Position numbers and translations under genes: made by a program
Source: Rhizorhapis sp036570425
GTDB lineage: Bacteria > Pseudomonadota > Alphaproteobacteria > Sphingomonadales > Sphingomonadaceae
Assembly (NCBI GenBank): GCA_036570425.1
Contig: DATCYF010000003.1
Coordinates: forward strand, 62,001-126,000
Direction of reading: 5' to 3'
Length of the DNA stretch: 64,000 nucleotides
Part shown: one piece after another, positions 44,630 to 53,325 of the stretch
How positions within the stretch are numbered: the first letter of the stretch is position 1
Layout of the letters: the number at the start of each line of letters is the position of its first letter
The notes under the pieces: model-generated
The model's input: only the letters and a program-made list of their open reading frames with translations
Database searches by the model: none
Told to the model about the DNA's origin: nothing

Positions 44630-44941
44630 ATGCCCGTATCATCCACACCGGCTGTTGAACGTGTCGCAAGGGTTCTGTCGGGCCTCAAGCTCAGCCAAAA
44701 TGCGGAAGGAGCTGACCCTCACGCCAGTGATGCAGTGGATATGGAATGGCAGGACGAGATAGAAAACGCTCTGGCCGTCCTTCGCACGCTTCGGGAGCCG
44801 GACGACGACATGGCTGCGGTTGGGGACGTGAAGACCTGGGATCGAATGATAGCTGCCGCTCTGGGGGAACCTGCGGAACCCAAAAAACCCGACTACACAC
44901 CTCCTGAGCCGGGAACGGACCCGTTGCATGAAGGGCCTTGA
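44630..44941 (+). CDS. Small hypothetical protein
   Basis: A 103-aa acidic protein with a helical middle (DEIENALAVLRTLRE; KTWDRMIAAAL) and a Pro-rich C-terminus (PAEPKKPDYTPPEPGTD). No signal, span or known motif. The ATG at 44630 is well supported by AGGAGGG about 6 bp upstream. The same frame stays open and protein-like for 59 codons upstream, so the gene may be the shortened remainder of a longer one. Alone on its strand. Confidence 0.65.
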   Translation: MPVSSTPAVERVARVLSGLKLSQNAEGADPHASDAVDMEWQDEIENALAVLRTLREPDDDMAAVGDVKTWDRMIAAALGEPAEPKKPDYTPPEPGTDPLHEGP

Positions 44942-45089
44942 TCGGCCTTCTTGTTGGTGAATTCCCAATGATACTGGTGGCCAAGCCATGGCTGACTTTT
45001 ACACCGTCGCATGCAGCAAAATCGTCGGCGCTCCACGGCCTGGTTTGTCACCGCCCTCCATGAGGCTCTGACCGCGCCCAGCCGTCCCG

Positions 45090-45569
45090 TCAAAGTTCAG
45101 GATCGACGGACTGGTTGTCCAACAGGGAACCGCGGATATGACCTCGGAGATCGCCAGCCGCGTCGATCAGCGTATAATCTCTGTAGGCGATATGCCAGTC
45201 GGCGTTCTCCTTGACGAAGCGATCATCGTACCGGCCCATGACAATAATCTGCGGCGGCAACGTGAAAATAGTCTGTACCACTGTATAATAGGATTTGGCC
45301 GTCGCGGTACGGCCGTTCGGATCGATCTCGATGATGGGATTGGTGACGAGGTGCTTCGTTCGCGGCGTTCCATCTTCGTATAGGATGATCTTCTTGCGCC
45401 ACAGTTCGAGCAACTGCCGGCCGTCGATCGTCCCGTCATCCTGTGCGTCTCCGGGATGAACCTTGATCCGTGCGTGGGCAAAAAGAGCGGCCGCCTCCTC
45501 CAGGCGCCCCATGTCGATAAGCGCGGCATAACGATACAGGATGTTCGCTATCTGATTCTCGTCGTTCAT
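45090..45569 (-). CDS. SnoaL-like/NTF2-fold protein
   Basis: A 159-aa protein with the SnoaL-like (bile-acid-dehydratase/scytalone-dehydratase-like) layout: IANILYRYAALIDMGRLEEAAALFAH at the start, KHLVTNPIIEIDPNGRTATAKSYYTVVQ in the middle and GRYDDRFVKENADWHIAYRDYTLI at the end. The KHLVTN His and Asp-rich strand are the usual catalytic positions. It follows the flavoprotein gene on the same strand by 27 bp and probably acts on a shared, cyclic substrate. Function beyond the fold is inference. Confidence 0.85.
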   Translation of the reverse strand: MNDENQIANILYRYAALIDMGRLEEAAALFAHARIKVHPGDAQDDGTIDGRQLLELWRKKIILYEDGTPRTKHLVTNPIIEIDPNGRTATAKSYYTVVQTIFTLPPQIIVMGRYDDRFVKENADWHIAYRDYTLIDAAGDLRGHIRGSLLDNQSVDPEL

Positions 45570-45596
45570 CGCTTCTCACCGTCCTCGCCATGAAAA

Positions 45597-47717
45597 TCAC
45601 AGATCGCGTGCCGCGTCGGCCGCCCCCCGCATCGCACCCTCAATATAGCCGATTTCTGCGGCATCGCCCACGACGCGAACCTCAAGGCCAGCCGAGAGCA
45701 GCGCGTCGGCGAGGCTCCTTTCCCCGGCGGCCCCCTTGGCGATGATAACATTGTCCATGGGGATGGTCCGCGCCGCGCCAACCGAAGTGGTGAAACGGAC
45801 GCATGACTCCTCGATGCGCAGGTCCGCTACCCCGAGTTCGAGCGGCACGCCATGATCCTTGAGTTCTTCGGACACCCACATACGCCGCATGATGGGCAAT
45901 CCTCTGCCCATGAAGGCATCGTCGTCGACGATGGTCACTTTCCGGTCGCGTTCGGTCAGGAACTCCGCCAGTTCCATGCCGACGAGCCCGCTGCCGATGA
46001 TCACGATGTTCATACCGAGCGGCATCCATTGCCGCGTTGCCTGCCTCACCAGTCCGATATTGGCACTGAGCCCGGTGACCGCGGCTGCCTTCGCGATCAG
46101 ACGGGAGCCGAGGCCAGTCTTGCGGCTGAGCGCCTCCGAATCCTCGCCCAGCATGAGCCGGCGGAGATCGTCACCCGAGAATACCGTGTCGAGATCGGCG
46201 CCGGGGATCGACGGCGCGGCACGGATCGCGCCGGTGGCGACGATCACCATCTCCGGAGACAGCGCCGCGATCGATTCGGGCGTCGCCAACGTGCCGAGCC
46301 GCACGTCGATCCTCGACTGTCCTACCTGTCGCTTGAGCCAGTCGAGCAATCTTTCATTGGGCTCATAGGCAAGGGAGGCGAAGCGCAGCGTACCGCCAAG
46401 TTGGTTCGAACCCTCGATCAGGGTGACGTTATGCCCCTTGATGTCGAGCCGGCGCGCTGCTTCCATACCCGCAGGGCCGCCTCCGATCACAACGATCCGC
46501 TTGGCGGAGGATTGGACGGGTGTACCCAGATATTCGAAGCCCGTCTCCGGATTGACCGCGCAGCGTGACGGATCGGAGGTGAAGATCGCGCTGATACAGG
46601 TGTAACAATAGATGCACGGCAGGATATCTGCCGCGTGGCCCGCCTCCAGCTTCGAGGGCAGGCTCGGATCGGCGAGCAACTTGCGGCCCATCGCGATGAA
46701 ATCGGCTTTTCCCGTCGCGATGGCGGCGTCGCCGACCTCGGGCTCTATGCGGCCCGATGCAATCACCGGAATACCGATCGCGGCCTTGATCCGCTTCGCA
46801 TAAGGCAGGTTGACCGCTGGGATTTGGGGCGTGTGCGATCCTGCATCGCGTTTGCCGCGGTCGATCGCGTGATAGGCGCTGACCGTGATCGCATCGACGC
46901 CCGCAGCCTCGGCCAGCCGAGCAGTTGCAATGGCATCGTCGATGGTGATCCCGCCGGGCTTGTCCACCTCGCGCGAGTCGATCTTGATCCAGACCGGAAA
47001 GTCGCTGCCCACCGCCGAGCGCACAGCGCTAATGATCTCGGTCATCAGCCGTGCGCGGTTCTCAAGCGTGCCGCCATAATCGTCCGTCCGCCGGTTCGCC
47101 TTGGGCGAGAGAAAAGACGAGATGAGATAACCATGCCCGCCATGCAGTTCCACGCCGTCCAGCCCCGCTCGCTTCGCGCGATCGGCTGCGACGGCGAAAT
47201 GCTCGATCACCATTCTGATGTCGTCGATCGACATGGTACGATAATCGACCGCTCCTATCTTGCTGAGATCGGACCTTTCCGCCTCCTCCGGCAGATAGAC
47301 GCTGTGATAGCCGCCGGGGATCAGCTCCGGAGGCGAGGGGACATAGACGGGTCGGCCCGCAATCATGTCGTTAATGCTGTTGGGACCGGCATGATGAAGC
47401 TGCACAGAAAGCTTCGCACCATGGCGGTGAACCGCTTCGGCGGTGGCTGCCGCGCCCGGGATATAGCGGTCATCCGAAAGCGCCACCTGATTGCGCTGGA
47501 CGCCGCCGGCCGGCCACGACACCCCGGTCGCGCCCATGTTGATAAGGGCCGCGCCGCCCTGGGCCTGGCGTTCATGATAGGCGCGCAGGCGCGGCCCCCA
47601 ACTCCCGTCCGGCTCCGCAAAGCTGACGCCCATCGCGGTCACGATGATGCGATTGCGAAGGCGCATCGCGCCGATCATCCCCGGCGAAAGCAGGTGAGTG
47701 TATGGAGCTTTGGGCAC
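45597..47717 (-). CDS. NADH:flavin oxidoreductase / 2,4-dienoyl-CoA reductase-type iron-sulfur flavoprotein
   Basis: A 706-aa old-yellow-enzyme-family protein. Residues about 1-340 are the FMN barrel with HGGHGYLISSFLSP, followed by the 4Fe-4S cluster motif C-x2-C-x2-C-x11-C in CIYCYTCIS...RC, then an FAD/NAD(P) half with VVIGGGPAGMEAAR. It resembles FadH and the BaiCD/BaiH steroid reductases, so it reduces a conjugated C=C bond. Start is GTG at 47717 with an AGGAGG site. Adjacent SnoaL, SDR and AraC genes suggest ring-compound catabolism. Confidence 0.9.
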   Translation of the reverse strand: MPKAPYTHLLSPGMIGAMRLRNRIIVTAMGVSFAEPDGSWGPRLRAYHERQAQGGAALINMGATGVSWPAGGVQRNQVALSDDRYIPGAAATAEAVHRHGAKLSVQLHHAGPNSINDMIAGRPVYVPSPPELIPGGYHSVYLPEEAERSDLSKIGAVDYRTMSIDDIRMVIEHFAVAADRAKRAGLDGVELHGGHGYLISSFLSPKANRRTDDYGGTLENRARLMTEIISAVRSAVGSDFPVWIKIDSREVDKPGGITIDDAIATARLAEAAGVDAITVSAYHAIDRGKRDAGSHTPQIPAVNLPYAKRIKAAIGIPVIASGRIEPEVGDAAIATGKADFIAMGRKLLADPSLPSKLEAGHAADILPCIYCYTCISAIFTSDPSRCAVNPETGFEYLGTPVQSSAKRIVVIGGGPAGMEAARRLDIKGHNVTLIEGSNQLGGTLRFASLAYEPNERLLDWLKRQVGQSRIDVRLGTLATPESIAALSPEMVIVATGAIRAAPSIPGADLDTVFSGDDLRRLMLGEDSEALSRKTGLGSRLIAKAAAVTGLSANIGLVRQATRQWMPLGMNIVIIGSGLVGMELAEFLTERDRKVTIVDDDAFMGRGLPIMRRMWVSEELKDHGVPLELGVADLRIEESCVRFTTSVGAARTIPMDNVIIAKGAAGERSLADALLSAGLEVRVVGDAAEIGYIEGAMRGAADAARDL

Positions 47718-47731
47718 AAAATCCTCCTGGC

Positions 47732-47854
47732 CTAGAATCGATAGTCCATCGCGGCACCGAACATACGTGGCTTGATGCCAAGCGAACTCGCCTGCGGCGC
47801 GCTGGGATCGGTCGCCGGCACCGCCGCCGATGCGTTGAACGAGGTGACCACGTA
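47732..47854 (-). pseudogene. C-terminal remnant of a TonB-dependent receptor
   Basis: On the minus strand, 40 codons before a TAG stop at 47734-47732 read YVVTSFNASAAVPATD... and end GIKPRMFGAAMDYRF, the hallmark last strand of TonB-receptor barrels with terminal Phe. Upstream of 47854 the frame continues only into Arg-rich, unrelated sequence and stops near 47890. The rest of the receptor (about 700 aa) is missing. It lies directly upstream of the flavoprotein gene, matching the receptor-first order of the cluster at 0-4.3 kb, so a deletion is likely. Confidence 0.65.
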
Positions 47855-48135
47855 TCTTCTCCTGAATCGATTATTTTTATCACCGGCTCATGCACGGTGT
47901 TGGGTAATTGATAACCGGAAGGCAGGCATCGCGAATACACCGACAGCATCGCAGAAGGGCCAACGCACCATGATTGCGCCACGAAAGCGAAGCCCGGCAG
48001 GTATGCACGATCCAGCGATGTTGCTCTCGTGATGAAGCGAACCTAAACTGCTCGACAAGAACATGATCGGAAACATGTCGAGACTGGAATGATCGATGAA
48101 TTGCATCTTTCGAAAATCCCCTGAGAGGAGGCAGG
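47855..48135. other. Intergenic stretch between receptor remnant and AraC regulator
   Basis: No gene is seen. An inverted pair CTCGACA (48051-48057) and TGTCGAG (48076-48082) lies 54-85 bp before the AraC start and may be an operator. AGGAGG at 48126-48131 is the ribosome site for 48136. Confidence 0.4.
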
Positions 48136-49074
48136 ATGCCTGGTGGGCCCGCATTTGATCCCGAAATCGTGGTCCGGACCGCGAACGACAAACCCGTGCG
48201 CGCGTTTCAGAGTTTTGGGCATCCGGTCGCAAGCACGGCGTTCCGGGTCGAGGTACGGCAATATGAATGGAAGCGATCAACCGAATCATACGGCTGGTCG
48301 GAAGATTGTGCGCAGCTCCTGATGTTCGCGGGGCGGCGGACATCGCCGACCAGCGCCTATCTCGTGCGCGGCCAGGGCCGGACGCGAGCGCAGGATTTGG
48401 GCAATGTGCAGCTCATCCCCCGTGGTGCGAGGCTTTATAGCCGATGCCCGCCCGGCCAGATGCGGGCGCTATGGTGCTTCTTCAATCCGTCGATGGTGAC
48501 GGATTTTGCGTCTATCGAATGGTCGGAAGGACGATTGCCGGAATTGCTCGATATCCGCAGCCCGTCAGTTCACTCGGGCATGGCGCGGATCGCCCGCGAG
48601 GTGCTTGCGCCCAGTCTGGCATCGCACGCGATGGTGGAAGGGACAATTCTGGTGCTCCTGTCCGATCTTTGCCGGGGCTTCTCGACGCGGCAACCCGATG
48701 GAGGCCCGTCGCGCCTGACATCGCGTCAGCTCCGCGCGATAACGGAAGTGATCGAGAGCGAAAGGCAGGCGCCGACCCTGGATGATTTGGCAGCTTTATG
48801 TGGCTTCAGCCGCCGCCATCTTGTCCGCGTCTTCAGGAACACCACCGGAAGAACGATCGGCCAGCATATTCTGGAGATGCGTATTCACCGGGCCAAATCA
48901 CTGCTGCTCCGGCGCGATCTGCTCGTGAAGCAGGTGGCGTTCCAGTGTGGCTATAGTTCATCCGCAGCCTTCGCTGCCGCGTTTCGACAGACGACCGGCC
49001 AGAGTCCGCAGGAGTTCCGGGATCATGTCACGCCGCTTCATCTAGGCGATTTGACGCCTCGAAATATGTGTTGA
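48136..49074 (+). CDS. AraC-family transcriptional regulator
   Basis: A 312-aa regulator with a cupin-like N-terminal sensor (about 20-170) and a C-terminal AraC/XylS DNA-binding region holding two helix-turn-helix units: LDDLAALCGFSRRHLVRVFRNTTG (about 213-236) and VKQVAFQCGYSSSAAFAAAFRQTTGQSPQEFR. It is unlike the OruR-type AraC at 4618. AGGAGG lies 4 bp before the ATG. It is divergent from the flavoprotein/SnoaL unit and probably controls it. Confidence 0.9.
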   Translation: MPGGPAFDPEIVVRTANDKPVRAFQSFGHPVASTAFRVEVRQYEWKRSTESYGWSEDCAQLLMFAGRRTSPTSAYLVRGQGRTRAQDLGNVQLIPRGARLYSRCPPGQMRALWCFFNPSMVTDFASIEWSEGRLPELLDIRSPSVHSGMARIAREVLAPSLASHAMVEGTILVLLSDLCRGFSTRQPDGGPSRLTSRQLRAITEVIESERQAPTLDDLAALCGFSRRHLVRVFRNTTGRTIGQHILEMRIHRAKSLLLRRDLLVKQVAFQCGYSSSAAFAAAFRQTTGQSPQEFRDHVTPLHLGDLTPRNMC

Positions 49075-49150
49075 GGTGGTGAAGTGGCATCGCTGAAGGT
49101 CGGGCGAAACGCCGCCGATGGTGAGGCCGCGCTGGCGCCGCGATCGCCGC

Positions 49151-49276
49151 TCAGTCTTCGGAAATGGATGACCCTCGCCCCTGCCATCGCATGCTCGTGA
49201 CGCCGTAATCGGGTCGACCCGGTACAGCGACGCTGTCACTGCTGATGGGCTGGACCTTCGCGCCATGAAAGTTCAT
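49151..49276 (-). CDS. Possible small ORF or gene remnant
   Basis: A 41-aa frame starting MNFHGAKVQPISSDSV and ending RGSSISED, downstream of the SDR gene on the same strand. The composition is protein-like and a GGAAAG lies upstream, but no family is recognised and it is short. It may be the tail of a deleted enzyme, as with the nearby receptor remnant. Low certainty. Confidence 0.25.
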   Translation of the reverse strand: MNFHGAKVQPISSDSVAVPGRPDYGVTSMRWQGRGSSISED

Positions 49277-49348
49277 CGTTCTTTCCGGATCAGGTCTGGG
49301 TCCTATCCATCGTCCATTGGAGGGCCTGTCGATGCCGCCTGCTACTTT

Positions 49349-50122
49349 TCAGCGCGTGCTGTTCATCCCGCCATTCACGGAGATGATCTGGCCCGTCATG
49401 TATCGTGATCCTTCGCCGAGCATGAAGATGATGAGGGGCACCAGATCGCGGGAAGGATTGCCCAACCGGCCGTCGATCGCGATCATCTGTGCCATGGCCG
49501 CGTCGTGGGCAACGAGTTCCTCCGCGGTGAATTGCGCGCGATGTTCGTCATACATCGGGGTCCACATCGCCGGAACGATCGTGTTGGCGGTGATGCCGTA
49601 CCGCCCCCAACTTGCAGCGATGCTGCGCGTCCAGGATGTCACCGCGCCCTTGCTGGCCGAATAGTGAGCCGCCGACGGATAGGCAAGCAGGCCGGCGTCG
49701 GACCCGAAGTTCAGAATTCTGCCCCCCTGCTCGCGCATGTAGCGGAAGGCTGCCTGATTGGTCAGGAACGTCCCCGTGACGTTGATCGCCATGAGCACGT
49801 CCCAGTCGTCATCGGTGATATCCTGCGGATCGATGTGACGCTCGATTCCTGCCGCATTGACGAGCCCGTCGATGCCGCCCATCGCCCTTGCACCGCGCTC
49901 GAACGCCGTATCGACGCCAGTGCGGCTGGAGATGTCGCAATGAAGGTAGGTGGCGCGACCTGGCCCCGCTTCGTTCGCAGCTTCGGCCACCTTGTTGCCG
50001 AGATCGTCGAGCACGTCGAGGCTGGCCACGCGCGCGCCTTCCCGAACAAGTGCACTGACGATTTCCGCGCCAATTCCCCGGCTACCGCCGGTCACAACTA
50101 CACGCTTGTCCCGCATCTGCAT
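49349..50122 (-). CDS. SDR-family oxidoreductase
   Basis: A 257-aa classical short-chain dehydrogenase: VVVTGGSRGIGAEIV at the start, the acidic SLDVLDD after strand 2 (NAD preference), NAAGIE, and YSASKGAV with catalytic Tyr-Lys near 157-161; the C-terminus ends in ISVNGGMNSTR. It likely oxidises a secondary alcohol of the same pathway as the flavoprotein at 45597. It is convergent with the AraC gene and separate from the type II secretion operon. Confidence 0.9.
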   Translation of the reverse strand: MQMRDKRVVVTGGSRGIGAEIVSALVREGARVASLDVLDDLGNKVAEAANEAGPGRATYLHCDISSRTGVDTAFERGARAMGGIDGLVNAAGIERHIDPQDITDDDWDVLMAINVTGTFLTNQAAFRYMREQGGRILNFGSDAGLLAYPSAAHYSASKGAVTSWTRSIAASWGRYGITANTIVPAMWTPMYDEHRAQFTAEELVAHDAAMAQMIAIDGRLGNPSRDLVPLIIFMLGEGSRYMTGQIISVNGGMNSTR

Positions 50123-50259
50123 AGGTTAGTGATCCTCTCCGGCGCGGCTTCAACCGCTTGAAACTTTCATCATACAAGGTTGCCGCCGCCGAACAAGGCG
50201 CCGGTCAGGGCGGTTCATATCTGGGCGGCGATGGCGACTTCCGGCTGTGCCTGGGAGAC

Positions 50260-51009
50260 TCAGCCCCGCCCCGGAAGCAGGATCAGCACAATAATCCACC
50301 CGGGCATGGCCGCGACCGCCAGAAACATCCCCAGCGGAACCCGCGTCGCCGCCTCGACCACACGTCCAGCCGCCATCGAGACGAACACCAGCAACAATCC
50401 CAGACTGGCGGCGAACAGCAGGATGAAGGGCAGCGCCTGCCACCCGAACCATGCGCCCAGCGCACCCAGCAGCTTGACATCGCCTAGTCCCAGCCCTTCT
50501 CGCCCCCGGAACAGGCGATAGCCGCCCGAAATCCCCAACAACGCTCCATAGCCCGCGACCGCGCCGATAATCCGATCGATGAGCGCGACATCCGTGCTCC
50601 ACAGACCAATCGTCAGTCCCAAAAATGCCAGTGGCAGCGTCAGCGCGTCGGGAAGCCAGAAATGTCGCCAATCCAGAATAGCGAGTGTCAGCAGCATCCA
50701 GCCCAGCAATGCCCAGCCAACGCCCCCCGGATTCGGCATTGCTCCCAGCGCGACCGCGCCGATCAGTGCACATCCTGCTTCCATCCGCCAGTGCAGCGGG
50801 TCGATTGCCGCGCCACAGGCCCGGCACCGCCCACGCTGCGCCAGCGCGCTGAACAGTGGGACCAGCTCCAGCCCGCCTAGCGTCAGCCCACATCCGTCGC
50901 ATGCCGATCGTCCATGTACGACGCTCCGTCCCTGCGGCCAGCGCAAGATCAGCGTCGCCAGAAAACTGCCGATAATCGCGCCCGCAACCGCTCCAGCGAG
51001 GGCGATCAC
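50260..51009 (-). CDS. gspO: Type II secretion/prepilin leader peptidase
   Basis: A 249-aa inner-membrane aspartic peptidase (A24) that cleaves and N-methylates the pseudopilins encoded upstream. It has the cytoplasmic zinc site CDGC...CRAC, the first Asp in LDWRHFWLPD and the second in the GLGLGDVKL loop. The GTG at 51009 overlaps the gspN stop as GTGA. The ORF extends to 51297 but that part overlaps gspN. Last gene of the operon. Confidence 0.9.
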   Translation of the reverse strand: MIALAGAVAGAIIGSFLATLILRWPQGRSVVHGRSACDGCGLTLGGLELVPLFSALAQRGRCRACGAAIDPLHWRMEAGCALIGAVALGAMPNPGGVGWALLGWMLLTLAILDWRHFWLPDALTLPLAFLGLTIGLWSTDVALIDRIIGAVAGYGALLGISGGYRLFRGREGLGLGDVKLLGALGAWFGWQALPFILLFAASLGLLLVFVSMAAGRVVEAATRVPLGMFLAVAAMPGWIIVLILLPGRG

Positions 51010-51728
51010 AATGTCCCTTCGACTTTCAGCATCTGGACATCTCCGACCCGCGCAAAGCCCATCGCGCCCAGCGCTGTTTCCAGCGCCGGATCGGCCATCT
51101 CCACCCGCATCTCCGCCGTATAGCGCCCGGATAGCCATAGCCGCACGGTCATCTTCTCCATGCCTGACTGGCTCACCAGAGGCAGCAACACCGTCTCGCC
51201 ATCGCAGGTCGCAAAGCCGCTCAACCCTTGCGACAGGTTGAGGCCCGCAACCTGTCCAGCGACATGCGCGCGCACCCGCCCTTCCGCATGACCGCAATGG
51301 TCACCTGAAAAGCGGATGCTGACATCCTCCATGTCCAGGCTACCAATCGGCAAGGGCGCAAACGCCCGCCCTAACGGCAGTGAGCCGGTCACGTCGTCGA
51401 TGCCAATTCGCCCCACGCCGACAGTCATCGCTCCCGCCACATCATCGGCTTGTCCGACCCGCCGCCATATATCGAACCGCGCCCGGCCCAGGAGCAGCGC
51501 CTCTGGAGTCAGGGCGACACGCACCGATCCCATCGGCAGCCTGCCCAGCATCAACTGATCGATCCGGCCGCCCCAGATGCTTCCGCGCACATCCCGGGCG
51601 CTAATCCCCATCCGTTCTGTCCCGGCCAGCCCGGCTGCGAGACGCAATGGAAAGAAAAGCAGCAGCCCCAGCAGAAAAACGACCATCAGCGCCATCCGCG
51701 CCCGGCGCGACAGAGAAAGCCCCATCAT
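51006..51728 (-). CDS. gspN: Type II secretion system protein N
   Basis: A 240-aa protein with one N-terminal span (ALMVVFLLGLLLFFPLRLAAG) and a periplasmic domain, the standard GspN plan. The start overlaps the gspM stop as ATGA. GspN is optional in type II systems and its role is not well known. Similarity in the DVRGSIWGGRI segment near residue 43 is the main recognisable mark. Confidence 0.82.
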   Translation of the reverse strand: MMGLSLSRRARMALMVVFLLGLLLFFPLRLAAGLAGTERMGISARDVRGSIWGGRIDQLMLGRLPMGSVRVALTPEALLLGRARFDIWRRVGQADDVAGAMTVGVGRIGIDDVTGSLPLGRAFAPLPIGSLDMEDVSIRFSGDHCGHAEGRVRAHVAGQVAGLNLSQGLSGFATCDGETVLLPLVSQSGMEKMTVRLWLSGRYTAEMRVEMADPALETALGAMGFARVGDVQMLKVEGTL

Positions 51729-52210
51729 TTCGCACCGCCCCGCACCAACACTGCCTGAACCGACACGCTGCCCGCCGTGGGGGAAGGGCGCGCACTCATA
51801 TTATCCACTCGTACACCTTGCCCCTCCAGCGCCGCCAGCCAGGAAAAGAGCGCGATCGGCCGCACCGATCCGATGGCGATGTCGATCCGGTCATCGCCCT
51901 GCGCCTGCGCCCGCTCCAACGACAATCCAGCTTCGGCCGCGCTCTGCCCGACGAACTGCTCCAGCGGCACGGCCGGCCCCGACGCCTGCACGCGTGGCAA
52001 CGCCTTCAGCATCTTCACCTTGGCCTGAATCGCCGCATGGCGATCGGTCGCCTCCAGCAACCGCTCCCGCGCCGAAGCCCGCGCCGCATCGATTGGGCGC
52101 ACCACCGCCAGCCACAGGACAACGACGGCGATCAGTGTGAACATGATGCCCAGCATCCACTGCTCGCGCGGGCTGCGTGCCATCCATTGCACCTTCAAAC
52201 TTTCCGTCAT
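51725..52210 (-). CDS. gspM: Type II secretion system inner-membrane protein M
   Basis: A 161-aa protein with a cytoplasmic start (MARSPREQWML), a single span (GIMFTLIAVVVLWLAVVRPI) and a ferredoxin-like periplasmic domain. GspM and GspL form the inner-membrane platform. Recognised mainly by order, size and topology. Overlaps gspL by 4 bp. Confidence 0.85.
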   Translation of the reverse strand: MTESLKVQWMARSPREQWMLGIMFTLIAVVVLWLAVVRPIDAARASARERLLEATDRHAAIQAKVKMLKALPRVQASGPAVPLEQFVGQSAAEAGLSLERAQAQGDDRIDIAIGSVRPIALFSWLAALEGQGVRVDNMSARPSPTAGSVSVQAVLVRGGAK

Positions 52211-53325
52211 GACCGCACCGTTATGTCCGCCAGGGTCCGGCCGCCCGGATCCTGGCTGGACGTTGCCGTGATCGTGAAGCCTGCCGATTGCAGCGCCACG
52301 AGCACGATATTGATCTCTTCCGACTTCGCCGCCGCCAGCGTCGCGCGCAGCATCCCATCCGGATCGCGGCCAATGCTCATCATCGACACCCCCGGCGCGC
52401 CCTGCATCGCCATGAACAATCCAGCGGTGGGCCCGGTAAAGCCATAGCCACCCGCCCCCCGCGCGGCGAGGCGCGCGTCCATCTCCGCCTCCGCCCGGTT
52501 GACGTCATCGGCCTGCGGGAGCACCTGCCGCGCCAGCATCAGGCTCTCCGCGTCCAACTGTTCCGCCGCCATATGCTGCCGAGCGATCCCGATCAGCGCG
52601 ATCAGGAAGCTCGCGAACAGGATGAAACCGCACCAGATGGCGATGCGCGCCAGTGCCCGGCGATCCAGCGTCCGCTGCTCCCGTTGGACGAAATCACCTT
52701 GCCGCAGATCAAGCGGCGGATCGTTCAGCGCCGCGATGGACAGCGCGTTCACCTCATCGGGCACGACATCCCGCACCGGCGCATCGCCCAGTAGTGCCGG
52801 CACCGCCATATCCTGCGTCAACGCCAGGTCGACGCCCCGCAAAACGGATACGCCGCCGATTTGCCCCCGCGAAAAGCCTGTCGCAGGCGCGGGCAGCAAC
52901 AGCGCCGCTGGCACTATGATATTGGGCTTCAGCCCATGATGCTGCGCCCAGAGCAGCCAATGCTGCATATCCCTGCGTGCCGTTATCGCAACCAGATGCG
53001 GCCGCGCGGGATCATCATTCCGGTCGGTTGCCGCGAACAGGCTATCGGCGGACGCGACCCCGCCCGCCATCGCCGCCAGCCGCGCCGCCGCCCGTCCCTG
53101 CCGTACTGGCAGGTCTGGATAGGATATCCAGTGCAGCACGGTCAGGGACGCAGGCGGCACCAGCATCACCACGCAATCCTTGGGTAGCGCCGCCAACCCG
53201 CAGGCCGCCAGCCAGTTGATGCCCGCACCCTCCTGCACCACCGCACCATCCACGATCCGCGTCCATAGCGGTTCACCACCCTCGTTCTCCGGCAGGGCAA
53301 TGATCAAGCCATCGCGCGCGCTCAT
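52207..53325 (-). CDS. gspL: Type II secretion system protein L
   Basis: A 372-aa protein. An actin-like cytoplasmic domain (about 1-235) binds the GspE ATPase, one span (IAIWCGFILFASFLIALIGIA) follows, and a periplasmic ferredoxin-like domain ends the chain. The start at 53325 overlaps the gspK stop as ATGA; the longer frame to 53442 overlaps gspK and was not used. Confidence 0.86.
   Translation of the reverse strand: MSARDGLIIALPENEGGEPLWTRIVDGAVVQEGAGINWLAACGLAALPKDCVVMLVPPASLTVLHWISYPDLPVRQGRAAARLAAMAGGVASADSLFAATDRNDDPARPHLVAITARRDMQHWLLWAQHHGLKPNIIVPAALLLPAPATGFSRGQIGGVSVLRGVDLALTQDMAVPALLGDAPVRDVVPDEVNALSIAALNDPPLDLRQGDFVQREQRTLDRRALARIAIWCGFILFASFLIALIGIARQHMAAEQLDAESLMLARQVLPQADDVNRAEAEMDARLAARGAGGYGFTGPTAGLFMAMQGAPGVSMMSIGRDPDGMLRATLAAAKSEEINIVLVALQSAGFTITATSSQDPGGRTLADITVRS

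Noticed and set aside
46635..47735. 366-codon open frame on the plus strand
   Set aside because: Antisense to the flavoprotein gene, with no recognisable domain.
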